Source of the DNA: Przewalskia tangutica
Lineage: Eukaryota; Streptophyta; Magnoliopsida; Solanales; Solanaceae
Reading direction: 5' to 3'
Assembly: GCA_029844215.1 (NCBI GenBank)
Contig: CM056724.1
Span: 87,377,093 to 87,441,092, forward strand
Length of the DNA stretch: 64,000 nt
In this document: in pieces, positions 22,431-35,400 of the stretch
Layout: each line of letters starts with the position of its first letter
How positions within the stretch are numbered: position 1 is the first letter of the stretch
Made by a program: the position numbers and the translations under genes
The notes under the pieces: generated by a model
Told to the model about the DNA's origin: nothing
What the model saw: the letters and a program-made list of their open reading frames with translations, nothing else
Databases searched by the model: none

Positions 22431-24668
22431 TTCTTTTATAAAAGACTCCTTTCTATGTAAAGCCCCAAGATACTAACACGTAGTATCAAGGCGTGTCTAT
22501 TTTTCAAAGTAAGTTACTACACTTTTAGAAAACTCATTTCAAGTCTTGAAATCAAGTAACTCCAAATTTTCACAATCTTGGCAACTTATGCCCTTTTATC
22601 AAAATAGACAACTTTCTAAATCTTTCATAAAGCCGTTATAACCAACTTCCCATAAAGCCGTTATAACCCTTTATGATTTTAGACATATCCATTCCTTCAA
22701 TGACCAAGAGACTTATACTATTAAAACCAAGTATCACATACTTACAAATCAAGTTCTTAACTTTCAAAAATACTCCAAGTCTCTTAATAGTTAGAAAACA
22801 AGTTTTCTTCTACTTTTTAAACCTCAAGTAACTTCACCCTTAACACAAGTTACTTCTCTTAAATCATGTCATTTCTCCTCTTTAAATCAAATAAGTAAAT
22901 CACTCTTTGACTCCCTAAAGTCACTATAATGACCTTTAGGTTTTAGAACTAAGGCACTAGCCAAAAGATTTGGAAACCACTTCCTTTTAAGACTACATGT
23001 ACTTTAAGTAAAAATACCTTCACTTTTAAGAATCCAAACTTCATCAAGAAAATGGATTCTACAACTTACAATCCAAACATCAAAGTACACTCGGAAGTAC
23101 ATAGAACAAATTCTATTTTAGGCAATCCAAATACAACCAAGGAATGGATCATTTGTGAGTAGAACCTACTTTCTTTATCTTACTAATCATGCTAGAAGAG
23201 AGATAGTTCACATACCTTTCGCTAAAATCCACAAGCTGCCGAATACGCCGACGTAGAAGTGTCAACCTATAATGGTCACAACAAGACTATCAACTTCTAG
23301 TCTCAACGAGAATAATACTAAGTGTTTGGTCTCTAATTCTACGGAAAATCGGGCAAAGACTTCCTTTGTTTCTACTCACTTTGCCACCTTTTTCAAGGCC
23401 GAATACAATAACCAACAAGCCACTTTTAAGGCCCCAAACAACAACCAAACAGGGGATTACACGCCTTACAATACGTAAAATTCCGCCCACAATTCATAAT
23501 GGTAGTCTAACGCACACTAGCCAATTCTACCAACTTACATAGCAACACTAAGTCTTTTCCAACCCTTTTCAAATTCCAAGTTCCAAGGTCTAACATGTTA
23601 TATAGTTATAAGCTACTTCACAACTACAATTTCCTTCTTTATACAACATGCGACGCTTAGACCAAAAGTCGACTTGAATTGAAATCTTAAGGCTAAACAT
23701 GCTAGTTTTCTGATTAGGTTCCAATTGCCAATAAACATATCAAACTTCATACTATATAACACATGCTTGCTAAAATCCATAGCTACAACAATAAGTAAGT
23801 CTTAACTACTAAAACGACAAAATTTATACCTTTATAAGCCCTTAAAATTTTCAAGATTCCAAAGTCGCTACTTTAGCAATTCTTAGCTCCTTTCCTTAGG
23901 TTCCAATCCAAGCACTCCTAGAGGCCTGAAGAACCCATCTTCAAGTTCCATCTTCAAAGTCAAGAACTCACTTAGTTTCCGCCTTGACTAACGTAAAAAT
24001 GCGCTTTTTCCAAATCTTTCTATTGAGATAACCTTACAATACCCTTGGGGACATTGGGTTAAAGTCTTGTGGCTAATGGATCAAAACTACAAAATTTTGT
24101 GTGGGAAAGTTGACAAAGCCGAGAGCTTCTTAAGGCTAAGCTCAAGTTCTCTAAATTTTCTAAGTGTAAAATGAGCTTGTCTTGCACTAACTTAGTATAT
24201 AACACATATCGAGGGCTTAGACTTAAACAAATGGGTGGCTAAGATGAATTTCACTGATTAAGCCTATGTGGACAAGTTGACAAGTCAACAATGTCACGCT
24301 AGCAAGACTAATCTTCCAAGGTGGTCAATGACCATTTTGCCCTTACCAATTTCGTCCAAGACCACTTCATGGGGTTCCACGTGTCGCCTCTCATTCGTCC
24401 ATAAAATTCCGTAACCTCGTGGGTCCCACAAAATGTAAAATTTCGGTGGCCCCACGTGACCAAATCCGTAATAAATAAATTTCCATAATGCCAATAGGTT
24501 CCATACTCTTCAAATAATACATTTTGAGAATCCAATTCTCAACAACGAACATTTTTCCTTTCCGATGTCCTAAGATTTTCCGGAAAAACAATTCTTCCTT
24601 TCGTACTAATTTCCACTTTGTTTCCTTTCGTACATTCTCTTTTACATGTCCCGACTTACGGTGTAACA

Positions 24669-25479
24669 TTCTTCCCTTAGAAACATTCGCCCCCGAATGT
24701 TCTTAGTCGGTTGTCACGCTATACAAACTCCAGATAAACTCTATACTATGCCTAATACCAATACATGCACAAGACCAACGATGCCACACACGGCCACCAC
24801 ATAACATACGTAAACATAATAATGGACCTTCCGTCCGTGGTCCCTTCTCACAAAACTCGAAGGTTACATTTTCCCAAACACGGATCCTTAGAGGTTCCTT
24901 TCTTTCCTTACTTGTCATACTTTCTCGTACTTTCAAACTCATCTAGTACACGACAAAATCTCAAATTGCTTCGTCGCCAATCCCAAGAGTTACTAACCAA
25001 ACTTGCCATATTGTTACTTACATTCCCGTTAAGGCTTTTCTCGGTCCTTACGACCTAGTTCCGTGAACGCGCCCACAAACTCGCATAACGATTTACTAAA
25101 CTTGGGCCTGCATCCCTGACCCTACCACATAAACGGACCATTTCTAATCGACATCACCCGATTCCATACAATCGGTTGACCTTAATGAGTCTACAACCCG
25201 ACTCATCGTCACACTTAACTTCTCGTTCCTAGTCCGAAATAAATCTCTCTTATCTCAAGGTACTTCTTACCCTATCCCCATATTCACTAAAGGTTCACAC
25301 ATAAGTCAAAGTATTTCTATCAGACATCCTTCCCTATCTGGCCTTACATCATTACTGGTAATACAACTTGTGAACTCTACACAACTATAGTCTCGGTTCA
25401 CTTATCATTCTTGTCAATATTCTTAACTTTTTCACTTTACTAATCAAGGTATCCCTACCTGGGTACTATCACTTTACAA
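24669..25479 (-). other. Element 6 interior 1, 3' part with polypurine tract and hairpin
   Basis: Next to LTR 1, the minus strand reads taagggaagaa (polypurine tract, 24669-24679). Immediately 5' of it is a perfect stem AACATTCG-cccc-CGAATGTT (24682-24701). The remaining 780 bases have no frame with recognisable protein and correspond to the untranslated end after a deleted pol. Confidence 0.8.
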
Positions 25480-26366
25480 CTCCAAAGAATAAAGGGAAAA
25501 CATATATGCTAGGTAAAATCTGAATCTATCAACGCACGATGATTCAAAAGAATCGAATATACCAGAAACCCGTGCGATGTCGCCTCCCGATCCCGCCCAA
25601 GAGTCACGTCATCTATGCGGTTCAAGGACCGCGAACTATAAACTCCACTCGACTCTACCACGACCGGCCGACATCCAACACCCTTCCTCGGGGACGCATA
25701 CCGTGGAGGAAAGGGAACCAACCATCGGCTCATAGCCGAGCCACCTCACCTGCCTCTTCTAAAAGGACATACTCGATATGGCCCGACGGCCACAATAATA
25801 ACAAACACTGTGCAAGACGGCATTTCAAATGACGCTTTACTACAATGGAAACACCGAGGAATAAGTGGCCTCGATCGAGAAAATCCTCCGCTTCCGAGAA
25901 CCTCGACCTCTGGAGCTGGATCGCTCCTAAATACCTTGTGAGATCAAATCTCCCACCGTGAGCTGCGGGGTATGTACCGGTAGGTGGGACGAATATATCA
26001 CTTGCCGCCGAGGCACTCGTCCAAAAACTCACCGATAACCAACCGGTCTAGCCTCTTACGCAGATCTCGCTACCGCCTCTACCTCTCGTACACTGCTCAG
26101 CATCGCCGAATAACCTCTCGCCGAGGAAATCAGTAGCATTGCTATCTTGGTCAATAACATAATGGCTTCCTTCATGACTCCTAAAGTCCGCCTCAATCGA
26201 GAAATCAGAGGCTCGTGTCGTGTTCTCAAAACTCGCGAAGAAGAACTCGCCGATCATGAACAACATCCGGTATAACTCGGGCATAAGCCCTATCAACTCT
26301 CTCGAGTCCGACTAGTAGCTCTCGCTACTCCTTTGCCCTTCAAGGGCCGTTCTCTCCTCGAGGCAT
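25480..26366 (-). pseudogene. Element 6 gag remnant, interior 1
   Basis: The minus strand begins ATGCCTCGAGG (26366) with a basic N-terminus (MPRGERPLKGKGVA) like the Element 8 gag start. A damaged zinc-knuckle region follows near 25760-25800 ('cattattgtggccg' context), where the second copy preserves a perfect CX2CX4HX4C. Here single-base losses break that frame. No protease or pol follows. Gag would coat the RNA; this copy cannot make it. Confidence 0.65.
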
Positions 26367-26549
26367 AATCAGAACACAACAATACGTCGAGAGGAATTAT
26401 CTTACTAACACAAATTTCTATGGCACGATCTTAGAGTGAGAAGAATAGAAACCAACTCCTAAATGTCCGTAGCCTCCTGTTTATGGGTGTGGCGCGCAAC
26501 ACACCGATAATCAAGACTTACTAGACACGGTCAGAAACATTCCGAGGAT

Positions 26550-26566
26550 CGATCGCTCGATACCAC
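26550..26566 (-). other. Element 6 primer site, interior 1 (altered)
   Basis: The minus strand reads tggtatcgagcgatcg, against the canonical tggtatcagagcag kept in interior 2 (32455-32470). CAG has become CG or CGA, the anomaly described in the findings. Confidence 0.75.
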
Positions 26567-29500
26567 TGTCACACCCCGAACCTCGCGTGGATCGGTGCCC
26601 TACCCGGGCACCTCGCTACCTTAACAACTAAGTATATTACGGAAATTAATAACACTCATATTTTTTTCTTTTAAAACCAACGACGCACAAGGCAAAGCCG
26701 ACTAGGCCGCCATATCATATACATAAACAAAAGACACTACACTGCACACGCAGTCCAATCCCACATGAATACTGCACTTGTGAGTTAAATCGAAATATGA
26801 CGGACAAGGCCCCGCTGCACCCAAAATCTGCATAAAGCTCATCAAGGATATATACCAAAAGATAAACTCGACAGAGGAGCTATCCAAAACCCCGAGCAGA
26901 TCCTACACTGCCGATCACCAAACAACAGACCTAAACTCGGCAGATTTAACGCACTTCGGGCGAGGTCAAGAATGTACCAAGTATGTGAATGCAAGTGAAA
27001 TGCGTAATAAAATCATAACAGTCTAAACAAAGCAGAGACATGTATATAGCCAACCTACAAGCATACAATACATAAGCGGTCATATCAAGTCGTGGACGCA
27101 GCCCTCAAAGTCACTACTCAAATATAACTATGGGTCTCACGCCCATAATATCAATCATGCCCGTGGAATCCTTCCTCACCGCCAGCGATCCATGATATAA
27201 CATAGCACCGATAGGCATACATGAACACCAAGTCCCACTGTGTTCTAAAATCAGACGCTAAGTAGGCAAACGAGCAGTGGTATAACGCCTTGGGTTTACC
27301 CTCATTTATACTCGACCACGGCGAGGTGGTAAAGCAGGGGTATAACGCCTTGGGCTTGCCTCTCATTTATACTCTTACCGGAGAAGGTGGTATAACGCCT
27401 TGGGGCTTGCCTCATTTATACTCTTACCCTATCTCAACCGGCCACAAACAACACATAAAGGGTGGTACATGGCCTCGGGGTTTACCCTCACTTATACTCT
27501 TACTCGGGAGAAGTGGTACAGTCTGGGGTTTACCCTCATTTATACTCTTACCCTATCTCGACCGACCATCAAACAAGACATAAGCACTACCATGTCTTCT
27601 ATAAAAATCTGGGAATTTAACCCAAGTACTACAAGTAACGGAAGCATACCCGTGGAATCCCACATCACCGCTTCAGACGTCCCAAGAACTTACAACAAGA
27701 CAAACACCCTTCAACCGAGAGTCGCAAGAACTTAATAAAACATAATACTTCAGACTCAAAGGCTATTACCAAAGACATATAGGCAAGTTCTCAATTAACC
27801 AAGCCAAAGTACTTATCAAGGCACACATAGGATAAATTCTCATTTAACAAGCCAAAGTACTTATCAGGGCACAATTAGAATAAATTCTCATTTAACAAGC
27901 CAAAGTACTTATCAGGGCACAAATAGAATAAATTCTCATTTAACTAGCCAAAGTACTTATCCGGGCACAAATAGAATAAATTCTCATTTAACTAGCCAAA
28001 GTACTTATCCGGGCACAAATAGAATAAATTATCATTTAACAAGCCAAAGTACTTATCAGGGCACACATAGAATAAATTCTCATGTAACTAGCCAATGTAC
28101 TTATCCGCACAAATAGAAAAATTCTCAATTTATCAAGCCAAAGTACTAATCAAGGCATACATAGAATAATTCTCTTTAACAAGTCAAAGTACTTATCAAG
28201 GCACACTTAGACAAATTCTCAATTTATCAAGCCAAAGTACTACGCACGCATTCTTTTATAAAAGACTCCTTTCTATGTAAAGCCCCAAGATACTAACACC
28301 GTAGTATCAAGGCGTGTCTATTTTTCAAAGTAAGTTACTACACTTTTAGAAAACTCATTTCAAGTCTTGAAATCAAGTAACTCCAAATTTTCACAATCTT
28401 GGCAACTTATGCCCTTTTATCAAAATAGACAACTTTCTAAATCTTTCATAAAGCCGTTATAACCAACTTCCCATAAAGCCGTTATAACCCTTTATGATTT
28501 TAGACATATCCATTCCTTCAATGACCAAGAGACTTATACTATTAAAACCAAGTATCACATACTTACAAATCAAGTTCTTAACTTTCAAAAATACTCCAAG
28601 TCTCTTAATAGTTAGAAAACAAGTTTTCTTCTACTTTTAAACCTCAAGTAACTTCACCCTTAACACAAGTTACTTATCTTAAATCATGTCATTTCTCCTC
28701 TTTTAAATCATAGAAGTAAATCACTCCTTTGACTACCATAAAGTCACTATAATGGCATTTAGGTTTTAGAAGTTAGGAACTATCCAAAAGATTTGGAAAC
28801 CACTTCCTTTTAAGACTACATGTACTTTAAGTAAAAATACCTTCACTTTTAAGAATCCAAACTTCATCAAGAAAATGGATTCTACAACTTACAATCCAAA
28901 CATCAAAGTACACTCAAGGAAGTACATAGAACAAATTCTATTTTAGGCAATCCAAATACAACCAAGGAATGGATCATTTTAGGAGTAGAACCTACTTTCT
29001 TTATCTTACGGAATCATGCTAGAAGAGGAGATAGTTCACATACCTTTTCGACTAAAATCCACAAGCTAAGCCGAATACGCCGTACGTAGAAGTGTCAACC
29101 TATAATGGTCACAACAAGACTATCAACTTCTAGTCTCAACGTAGAATAATACTAAGTGTTTGGTCTCTAATTCTACGGAAAATCGGGCAGCACTTCCTTT
29201 GTTTCTACTCACTTTGCCACCTTTTTCAAGGCCGAATACAATAACCAACAAGCCACTTTTAAGGCCCCAAACAACAACCAAACAAAGAGGATTACACGCC
29301 TTACAATACGTGTAAAATTCCGCCCCACAATTCATAATGCAGTAGTCTAACGACACTAGCCAATTCTAGGCCAACTTACATAGCAACACTAAGTCTTTTC
29401 CAACCCTTTTCAAATTCCAAGTTCCAAGGTCTAACATGTTATATAGTTATAAGCTACTTCACAACTACAATTTCCTTCTTTATACAACAACGCTTTGACC

Positions 29501-30535
29501 AAAAGTCGACTTGAATTGAAATCTTAAGGCTAAACATGCTAGTTTTCGGATTAGGGTTCCAATTGCCAATAAACATATCAAACTTCATACTATATAACAC
29601 ATGCTTGCTAAAATCCATAGCTACAACAATAAGTAAGTCTTAACTACTAAAACGACAAAATTTATACCTTTATAAGCCCTTAAAATTTCCAAGATTCCAA
29701 AGTCGCGCCTTAGCAATTCTTAGCTCCTTTCCTTAGGTTCCAATCCGCTCCAAGCACTCCTTAGAGGCCTATGAAGAACCCATCTTCAAGTTCCATCTTC
29801 AAAGTTGAAGAACTCACTTAGTTTCCGCCTTGCGACTAACGTAAAAATGCGTTTTTTCCGAAATCTTTCTATTGAGATAACCTTACAATACCCTTGGGGA
29901 CATTGGGTTAAAGTCTTGTGGCTAATGGATCAAAACTACAAAATTTTGTGTGGGAAAGTTGGAGAAATGAGAGCTTCAAGGCTAAGCTCAATTTCTCTAA
30001 ATTGTCTAAGTGTAAAATGAGATTGTCTTGCACTATCTTAGTATATAACACAGATTGGAGGTCTTAGACTTAAACAAATGGGTGGCTAAGATTAATGTCA
30101 CTTGGATTAAGCTTTATGTGGACAAGTTGACAAGTCAACAATGTCATGCTAGCAAGACTAATCTTCCAAGGTGGTCAATGACCATTTTGCCCCTTACCAA
30201 TTTCGTCCAAGACCACTTGTGGGGGTTCCACGTGTCGCCCTCTCATTCGTCCATAAAATTCCGTAACCCTCGTGGGTCCCACAAAAATGTAAAATTCCTC
30301 GGGTGGGCCCCACGTGACCAAATCCGTAATAAATAAATTTCCATAATGCCAATAGGTTCCATACTCTTCAAATAATACATTTTGAGAATCCAATTCTCAA
30401 CAACGAACATTTTTCCTTTCCGATGTCCGGAAGATTTTCCGTCGGAAAAACAATTCTTCCTTTCGTACTAATTTCCCAGTCTTGTTTCCTTTCGTACATT
30501 CTCTTTTACATGTCCTGGACTTACGGGGTGTAACA
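26567..30535 (-). mobile_element. Element 6, LTR copy 2 (shared middle LTR)
   Basis: 3,969 bases, from TGTTACACCCCGTAAGTCC (minus, 30535) to GGGGTGTGACA (26567). It serves as 5' LTR of interior 1 and 3' LTR of interior 2. Minisatellites at about 27275-27565 and 27785-28245. Its left part shares small gaps with copy 1 while its right part reads like copy 3, as expected of a recombinant or of patchy consensus quality. Confidence 0.92.
27275..28245 (-). repeat. Minisatellites, Element 6 LTR 2
   Basis: The ggtggtataacgcc/tatactcttacc array (about 27275-27565), a 200-base unique piece containing 'taagcactaccatgtcttct', then the 48-bp acaagccaaagtactta array (about 27785-28245). Same order as in LTRs 1 and 3. 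Confidence 0.88.
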
Positions 30536-31365
30536 TTCTTCCCCCCTTAGAAACATTCGTCCCCGAATGTTCTTAGTCGGTTGTCACGCTATACAAACTC
30601 CGGCATAAACTCTATACTATGCCTAACAGTCAATACATGCACAAGACCAACGATGCCACACATGGCCACCACATAACATACGTAAACATAATAATGGACC
30701 TTCCGTCCGTGGTCCCTTCTCACAAAACTCGAAGGTTACAGTCTTCCCAAACACGGGATCCTTAGAGGTTCCTTTCTTTCCTTACTTGTCATACTTTCTC
30801 GTACTTTCAAACTCATCTAGTACACGTACAAAATCTCAAATTCTGTTTCTGTTCGCCAATCCTTAGAGTTACTAACCAAACTTGGCCATATTGTTACTTA
30901 CATTCCCGTTAAGGCTTTTCTCGGTCCTTACGACCTAGTTCCGGTGGAACGCGTCCACAAACTCGTACAACGATTTACTAAACTTGGGCCTGGCATCCTC
31001 GGGACCCTACCACATAAACGGACCATTTCTAACTGACATCACCCGATTCCATACAATCGGTTGACCCGGAATGAGTCTACAACCCGACTCATCGTCACAC
31101 TTAACTTCTCGTTCCTAGTCTGAAATAAATCTCTCTCTTATCTCAAGGTACTTCTTACCCTATCCCCATATTCACTAAAGGTTCGTCACATAAGTCAAAG
31201 TATTTCTACTGTACATCCTTCCCTATCGGTCTTACATCACATTTGGTATATACAACTTGTGAACTCTACACAACTATAGTCTCAGTTCACTTATCATTCT
31301 TGTCAATATTCTTAACTTTTTCACTTTACTAATCAAGGTATCCCTACCTCTGGGGTACTATCACT
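30536..31365 (-). other. Element 6 interior 2, 3' part with polypurine tract and hairpin
   Basis: Minus strand: polypurine tract taaggggggaagaa (30536-30549), the same wording as Element 3. The perfect stem AACATTCG-tccc-CGAATGTT sits at 30552-30571. No coding motif in the rest. Confidence 0.82.
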
Positions 31366-32268
31366 TTACAACTCCAAAGAATAAAGGGAAAACATATATG
31401 CTAGGTAAAATCTGAATCTATCAACGCACGTATGATTCAAAAGAATCGAATATACCAGAACCGTGCGATGTCGCCTCCGATCCCGCCCAAGAGTCACGTC
31501 ATCTATGCGGTTCGAAGGACCGCCAGAACTATAAACTCCACCCTGACCTCTACCACGACTGGCTGACATCTGAACACCCTGTCCTGGGGGACGCACAACT
31601 GTGGAGGAAAGGGAACCAACTACCGGCCTCATAGGCCTCACCGGTGCCTCTTCTAAAAGGACATACCCTCCGTATATGGCCCGGACGGCCACAATAAAAA
31701 CAAACACTGTGCAAGACGGCATTTCCCAAATGACGCTTACTACAATGGAAACACCGAGGAATAAGTGGCCTCGTGAGAAAATCCTCCGCTCCTCGAGAAC
31801 CTCGACCTCTGGAGCTTGGATCGCTCCTAAATACCTTGTGAGATCAAATCTCCCACCGTGAGCTGCGGGGTATGTCTTGGGTAGGCTGGGACGAATATAT
31901 CACTTGCTGTTGAGGCAGCTCGTCCAAAAACTCACCGGGATAACCAACCGGTCTAGCCCTCTTACGCAGATCTCCGCGCTGGCCCTCTACCCTCTGTACA
32001 CACTGCATCTTGGCCGAATAACCTCCTACCGAGGAAATCGTAGCATTGCTATCTTGGTCAATAACATAATGGCTTCCTTCATGACTCCTAAAGTCCGCCT
32101 CAATCGAGAAATCAGAGGCTCGTGCCGTGTTCTCAAACTCGCGAAGAAGAACTTCGATCGCGGAACAACATCCGGTATAACCTGGGCATAAGCCCTATCA
32201 ACTCTCTGAGTCTGACTAGTAGCTCCTGCTACTCCTTTGCCCTTCAAGGGCTGTTGCCCTCGAGGCAT
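31366..32268 (-). pseudogene. Element 6 gag remnant, interior 2 (zinc knuckle preserved)
   Basis: ATG at 32268 (MPRGQQPLKGKGVAGATSQTQ). The first frame runs 80 codons, then shifts. A perfect CCHC zinc knuckle is readable: Cys codons at 31700-31702, 31691-31693 and 31661-31663 and His at 31676-31678 give CFYCGRPGHIRRVC (CX2CX4HX4C), a nucleic-acid-binding motif typical of gag. The coding trace ends at about 31366 with no protease or RT, so a deletion removed everything from late gag to near the 3' end. The broken frames rule out a full product. Confidence 0.72.
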
Positions 32269-32451
32269 AATCAGAACACAACAATACGTCGAGAGGAATT
32301 ATCTTACTAACACATTTCTATGGCACGATCTTAGAGTGAGAAGAATAGAAACCAACTCCTACATGTCCTGTAGCCTCCTGTTTATGGGTGTGGCGCGCAA
32401 CACACCGATAATCAAGACTCTACTAGACAGGGTCTGTAAACATTCTGAGGA

Positions 32452-32472
32452 CTGACTGCTCTGATACCACTC
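32452..32472 (-). other. Element 6 primer site, interior 2 (canonical)
   Basis: The minus strand reads tggtatcagagcagtcagtcc, starting three bases after the LTR end. This is the initiator Met-tRNA type and is intact, in contrast to interior 1. Confidence 0.85.
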
Positions 32473-35400
32473 TGTCACACCCCGAACCTCGGGCCCGTGA
32501 CTGGTGCCCTACCTGGGCACCCTGCTACCTTAACAACTAAGTATATTGCGGAAATTAATAACAGCTCATATATTTTTCTTTTAAAACCAACGTGCGTACA
32601 AGGCAAAGCCGACTAGGCCGCCATATCATATACATAAACAAAAGACACTACACTGCATACACGAGTCCAATCCCACATATGAATACTGCACTTCAGGAGT
32701 TAAATCGAAATATGACGGACAAGGCCCGCCTGCACCCAAAAGCATAAAGCACATCAAGGATATATACCAAAAAGATAAACTCTTGGACAGAGGGAGCTAT
32801 CCAAAAACCCTGAGCAGGATCCTACACCTGCCGATCACCAAACAGCGTACCTAAACCTGCGGCATGAACGCAGCCGGGCGAGGTCGATGCGAAGAATGTA
32901 CCAAGTATGTGAGCGATGAAATCTTGTAATAAAATCATAACGATCTAAACAAAGCAGGAGACATGTATCATAGCCAACCTACAGTACACAATACAAGAAG
33001 TAATATCAAGTCAGGGACGCAGGCCCTCAAAGTCACTACTCAAATATAACTATGGGTCTCACGCCCATAATATCAATCATGCGTGGAATCCTTCCTCACC
33101 GCCGATCCATGATATAACATAGCACCGATAGGCATACATGAACACCAAGTCCCACGTGTTCTAAAATCAGACGCGGGCAAGTAGGCAACGAGCAGGTGGT
33201 ATAACGTCTTGGGGTTTACCCGCCATTTATACTCGACCACGAAGGAGGTGGTAAGCGGGGGTATAACGTCTTGGGGCTTGCCCTCATTTATACTCTTACC
33301 GGAGAAGGTGGTATAACGTCTTGGGGCTTGCCCTCATTTATACTCTTACCCTATCTCAACCGTCAAACAACACATAAAGCGGGTGGTACAACGTCTTGGG
33401 GTTTACCTCACTTATACTCTTACCACGAGAAGGTGGTGCAGTCTTGGGGTTTACCCCTCACTTATACTCTTACCCTATCTCGACCGACCATCAAACAAGA
33501 CATAAGCACTACCATGTCTTCTATAAAAATCTGGGAATTTAACCCAAGTACTACAAGTAACGGAAGCATACCCGTGGAATCCCACATCACTGTCGGTACG
33601 TCCCAGTAACTTACAACAAGACAAATTCTTCAACCGAGAGTCGCGGCAACTTAATAAAACATAATACTTGCACTCAAAGGCTATTACCAGCACATATAGG
33701 CAAGTTCTCAATTAACCAAGCCAAAGTACTTATCAAGGCACACATAGGATAAATTCTCATTTAACAAGCCAAAGTACTTATCAGGGCACAATTAGAATAA
33801 ATTCTCATTTAACAAGCCAAAGTACTTATCAGGGCACAAATAGAATAAATTCTCATTTAACTAGCCAAAGTACTTATCCGGGCACAAATAGAATAAATTC
33901 TCATTTAACTAGCCAAAGTACTTATCCGGGCACAAATAGAATAAATTATCATTTAACAAGCCAAAGTACTTATCAGGGCACAAATAGAATAAATTCTCAT
34001 TTAACTAGCCAAAGTACTTATCCGGGCACAAATAGAAAAATTCTCAATTTATCAAGCCAAAGTACTAATCAAGGCATACATAGAATAATTCTCTTTTAAC
34101 AAGTCAAAGTACTTATCAAGGCACACTTAGACAAATTCTCAATTTATCAAGCCAAAGTACTACGTACGTACATTCTTTTATAAAAGACTCCTTTCTATGT
34201 AAAACCCCAAGATACTAACACCCGTAGTATCAAGGCGTGTCTATTTTTCAAAGTAAGTTACTACACTTTTAGAAAACTCATTTCAAGTCTTGAAATCAAG
34301 TAACTCCAAATTTTCACAATCTTGGCAACTTATGCCCTTTTATCAAAATAGACAACTTTCTAAATCTTTCATAAAGCCGTTATAACAAACTTCCCATAAA
34401 GACGTTATAAAACTTTATGATTTTAGACATATCCATTCCTTCAATGACCAAGAGACTTATACTATTAAAACCAAGTATCACATACTTACAAATCAAGTTC
34501 TTAACTTTCAAAAATACTCCAAGTCTCTAATAGTTAGAAAACAAGTTTTCTTACTTTTTAAACCTCAAGTAACTTCACCCTTAACACAAGTTACTTTTCT
34601 TAAATCATGTCAATTCTCCTCTTTTAAATCAAATAAGTTAATCACTCCTTTGACTCCCCTAAACTCACTATAATGACCTGTAGGTTTTAGAACTAAGGCA
34701 CTAGCCAAAAGATTTGGAAACCACTTCCTTTTAAGACTACATGTACTTTAAGTAAAAATACCTTCACTTTTAAGAATCCAAACTTCATCAAGAAAATGGA
34801 TTCTACAACTTACAATCCAAACATCAAAGTACACTCAAGGAAGTACATAGAACAAATTCTATTTTAGGCAATCCAAATACAACCAAGGAATGGATCATTT
34901 TAGGAGTAGAACCTACTTTCTTTATCTTACGGAATCATGCTAGAAGAGGAGATAGTTCACATACCTTTTCGGCTAAAATCCACAAGCTAAGCCGAATACG
35001 CCGTACGTAGAAGTGTCAACCTATAATGGTCACAACAAGACTATCAACTTCTAGTCTCAACGTAGAATAATACTAAGTGTTTGGTCTCTAATTCTACGGA
35101 AAATCGGGCAGCACTTCCTTTGTTTCTACTCACTTTGCCACCTTTTTCAAGGCCGAATACAATAACCAACAAGCCACTTTTAAGGCCCCAAACAACAACC
35201 AAACAAAGAGTATTACACGCCTTACAATACGTGTAAAATTCCGCCCCACAATTCATACGAAGTAGTCTAATGCACACTAGCCAATTCTCGGCCAACTTAC
35301 ATAGCAACACTAAGTCTTTTCCAACCCTTTTCAAATTCCAAGTTCCAAGGTCTAACATGTTATATAGTTATAAGCTACTTCACAACTACAATTTCCTTCT

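Larger units (their letters stand above)
20751..24668 (-). mobile_element. Element 6, LTR copy 1 (3' end of the array)
   Basis: Minus strand starts TGTTACACCGTAAGTC (24668) and ends GGGGTGTGACA (20751). It carries more small losses than copy 3: TGTTACACCGTAAGTCGGG here against TGTTACACCCCGTAAGTCC there. Contains two minisatellites (21470-21745, 21970-22430) and a donor-like AAAG|GTATAAATT (minus, about 23829). Confidence 0.92.
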
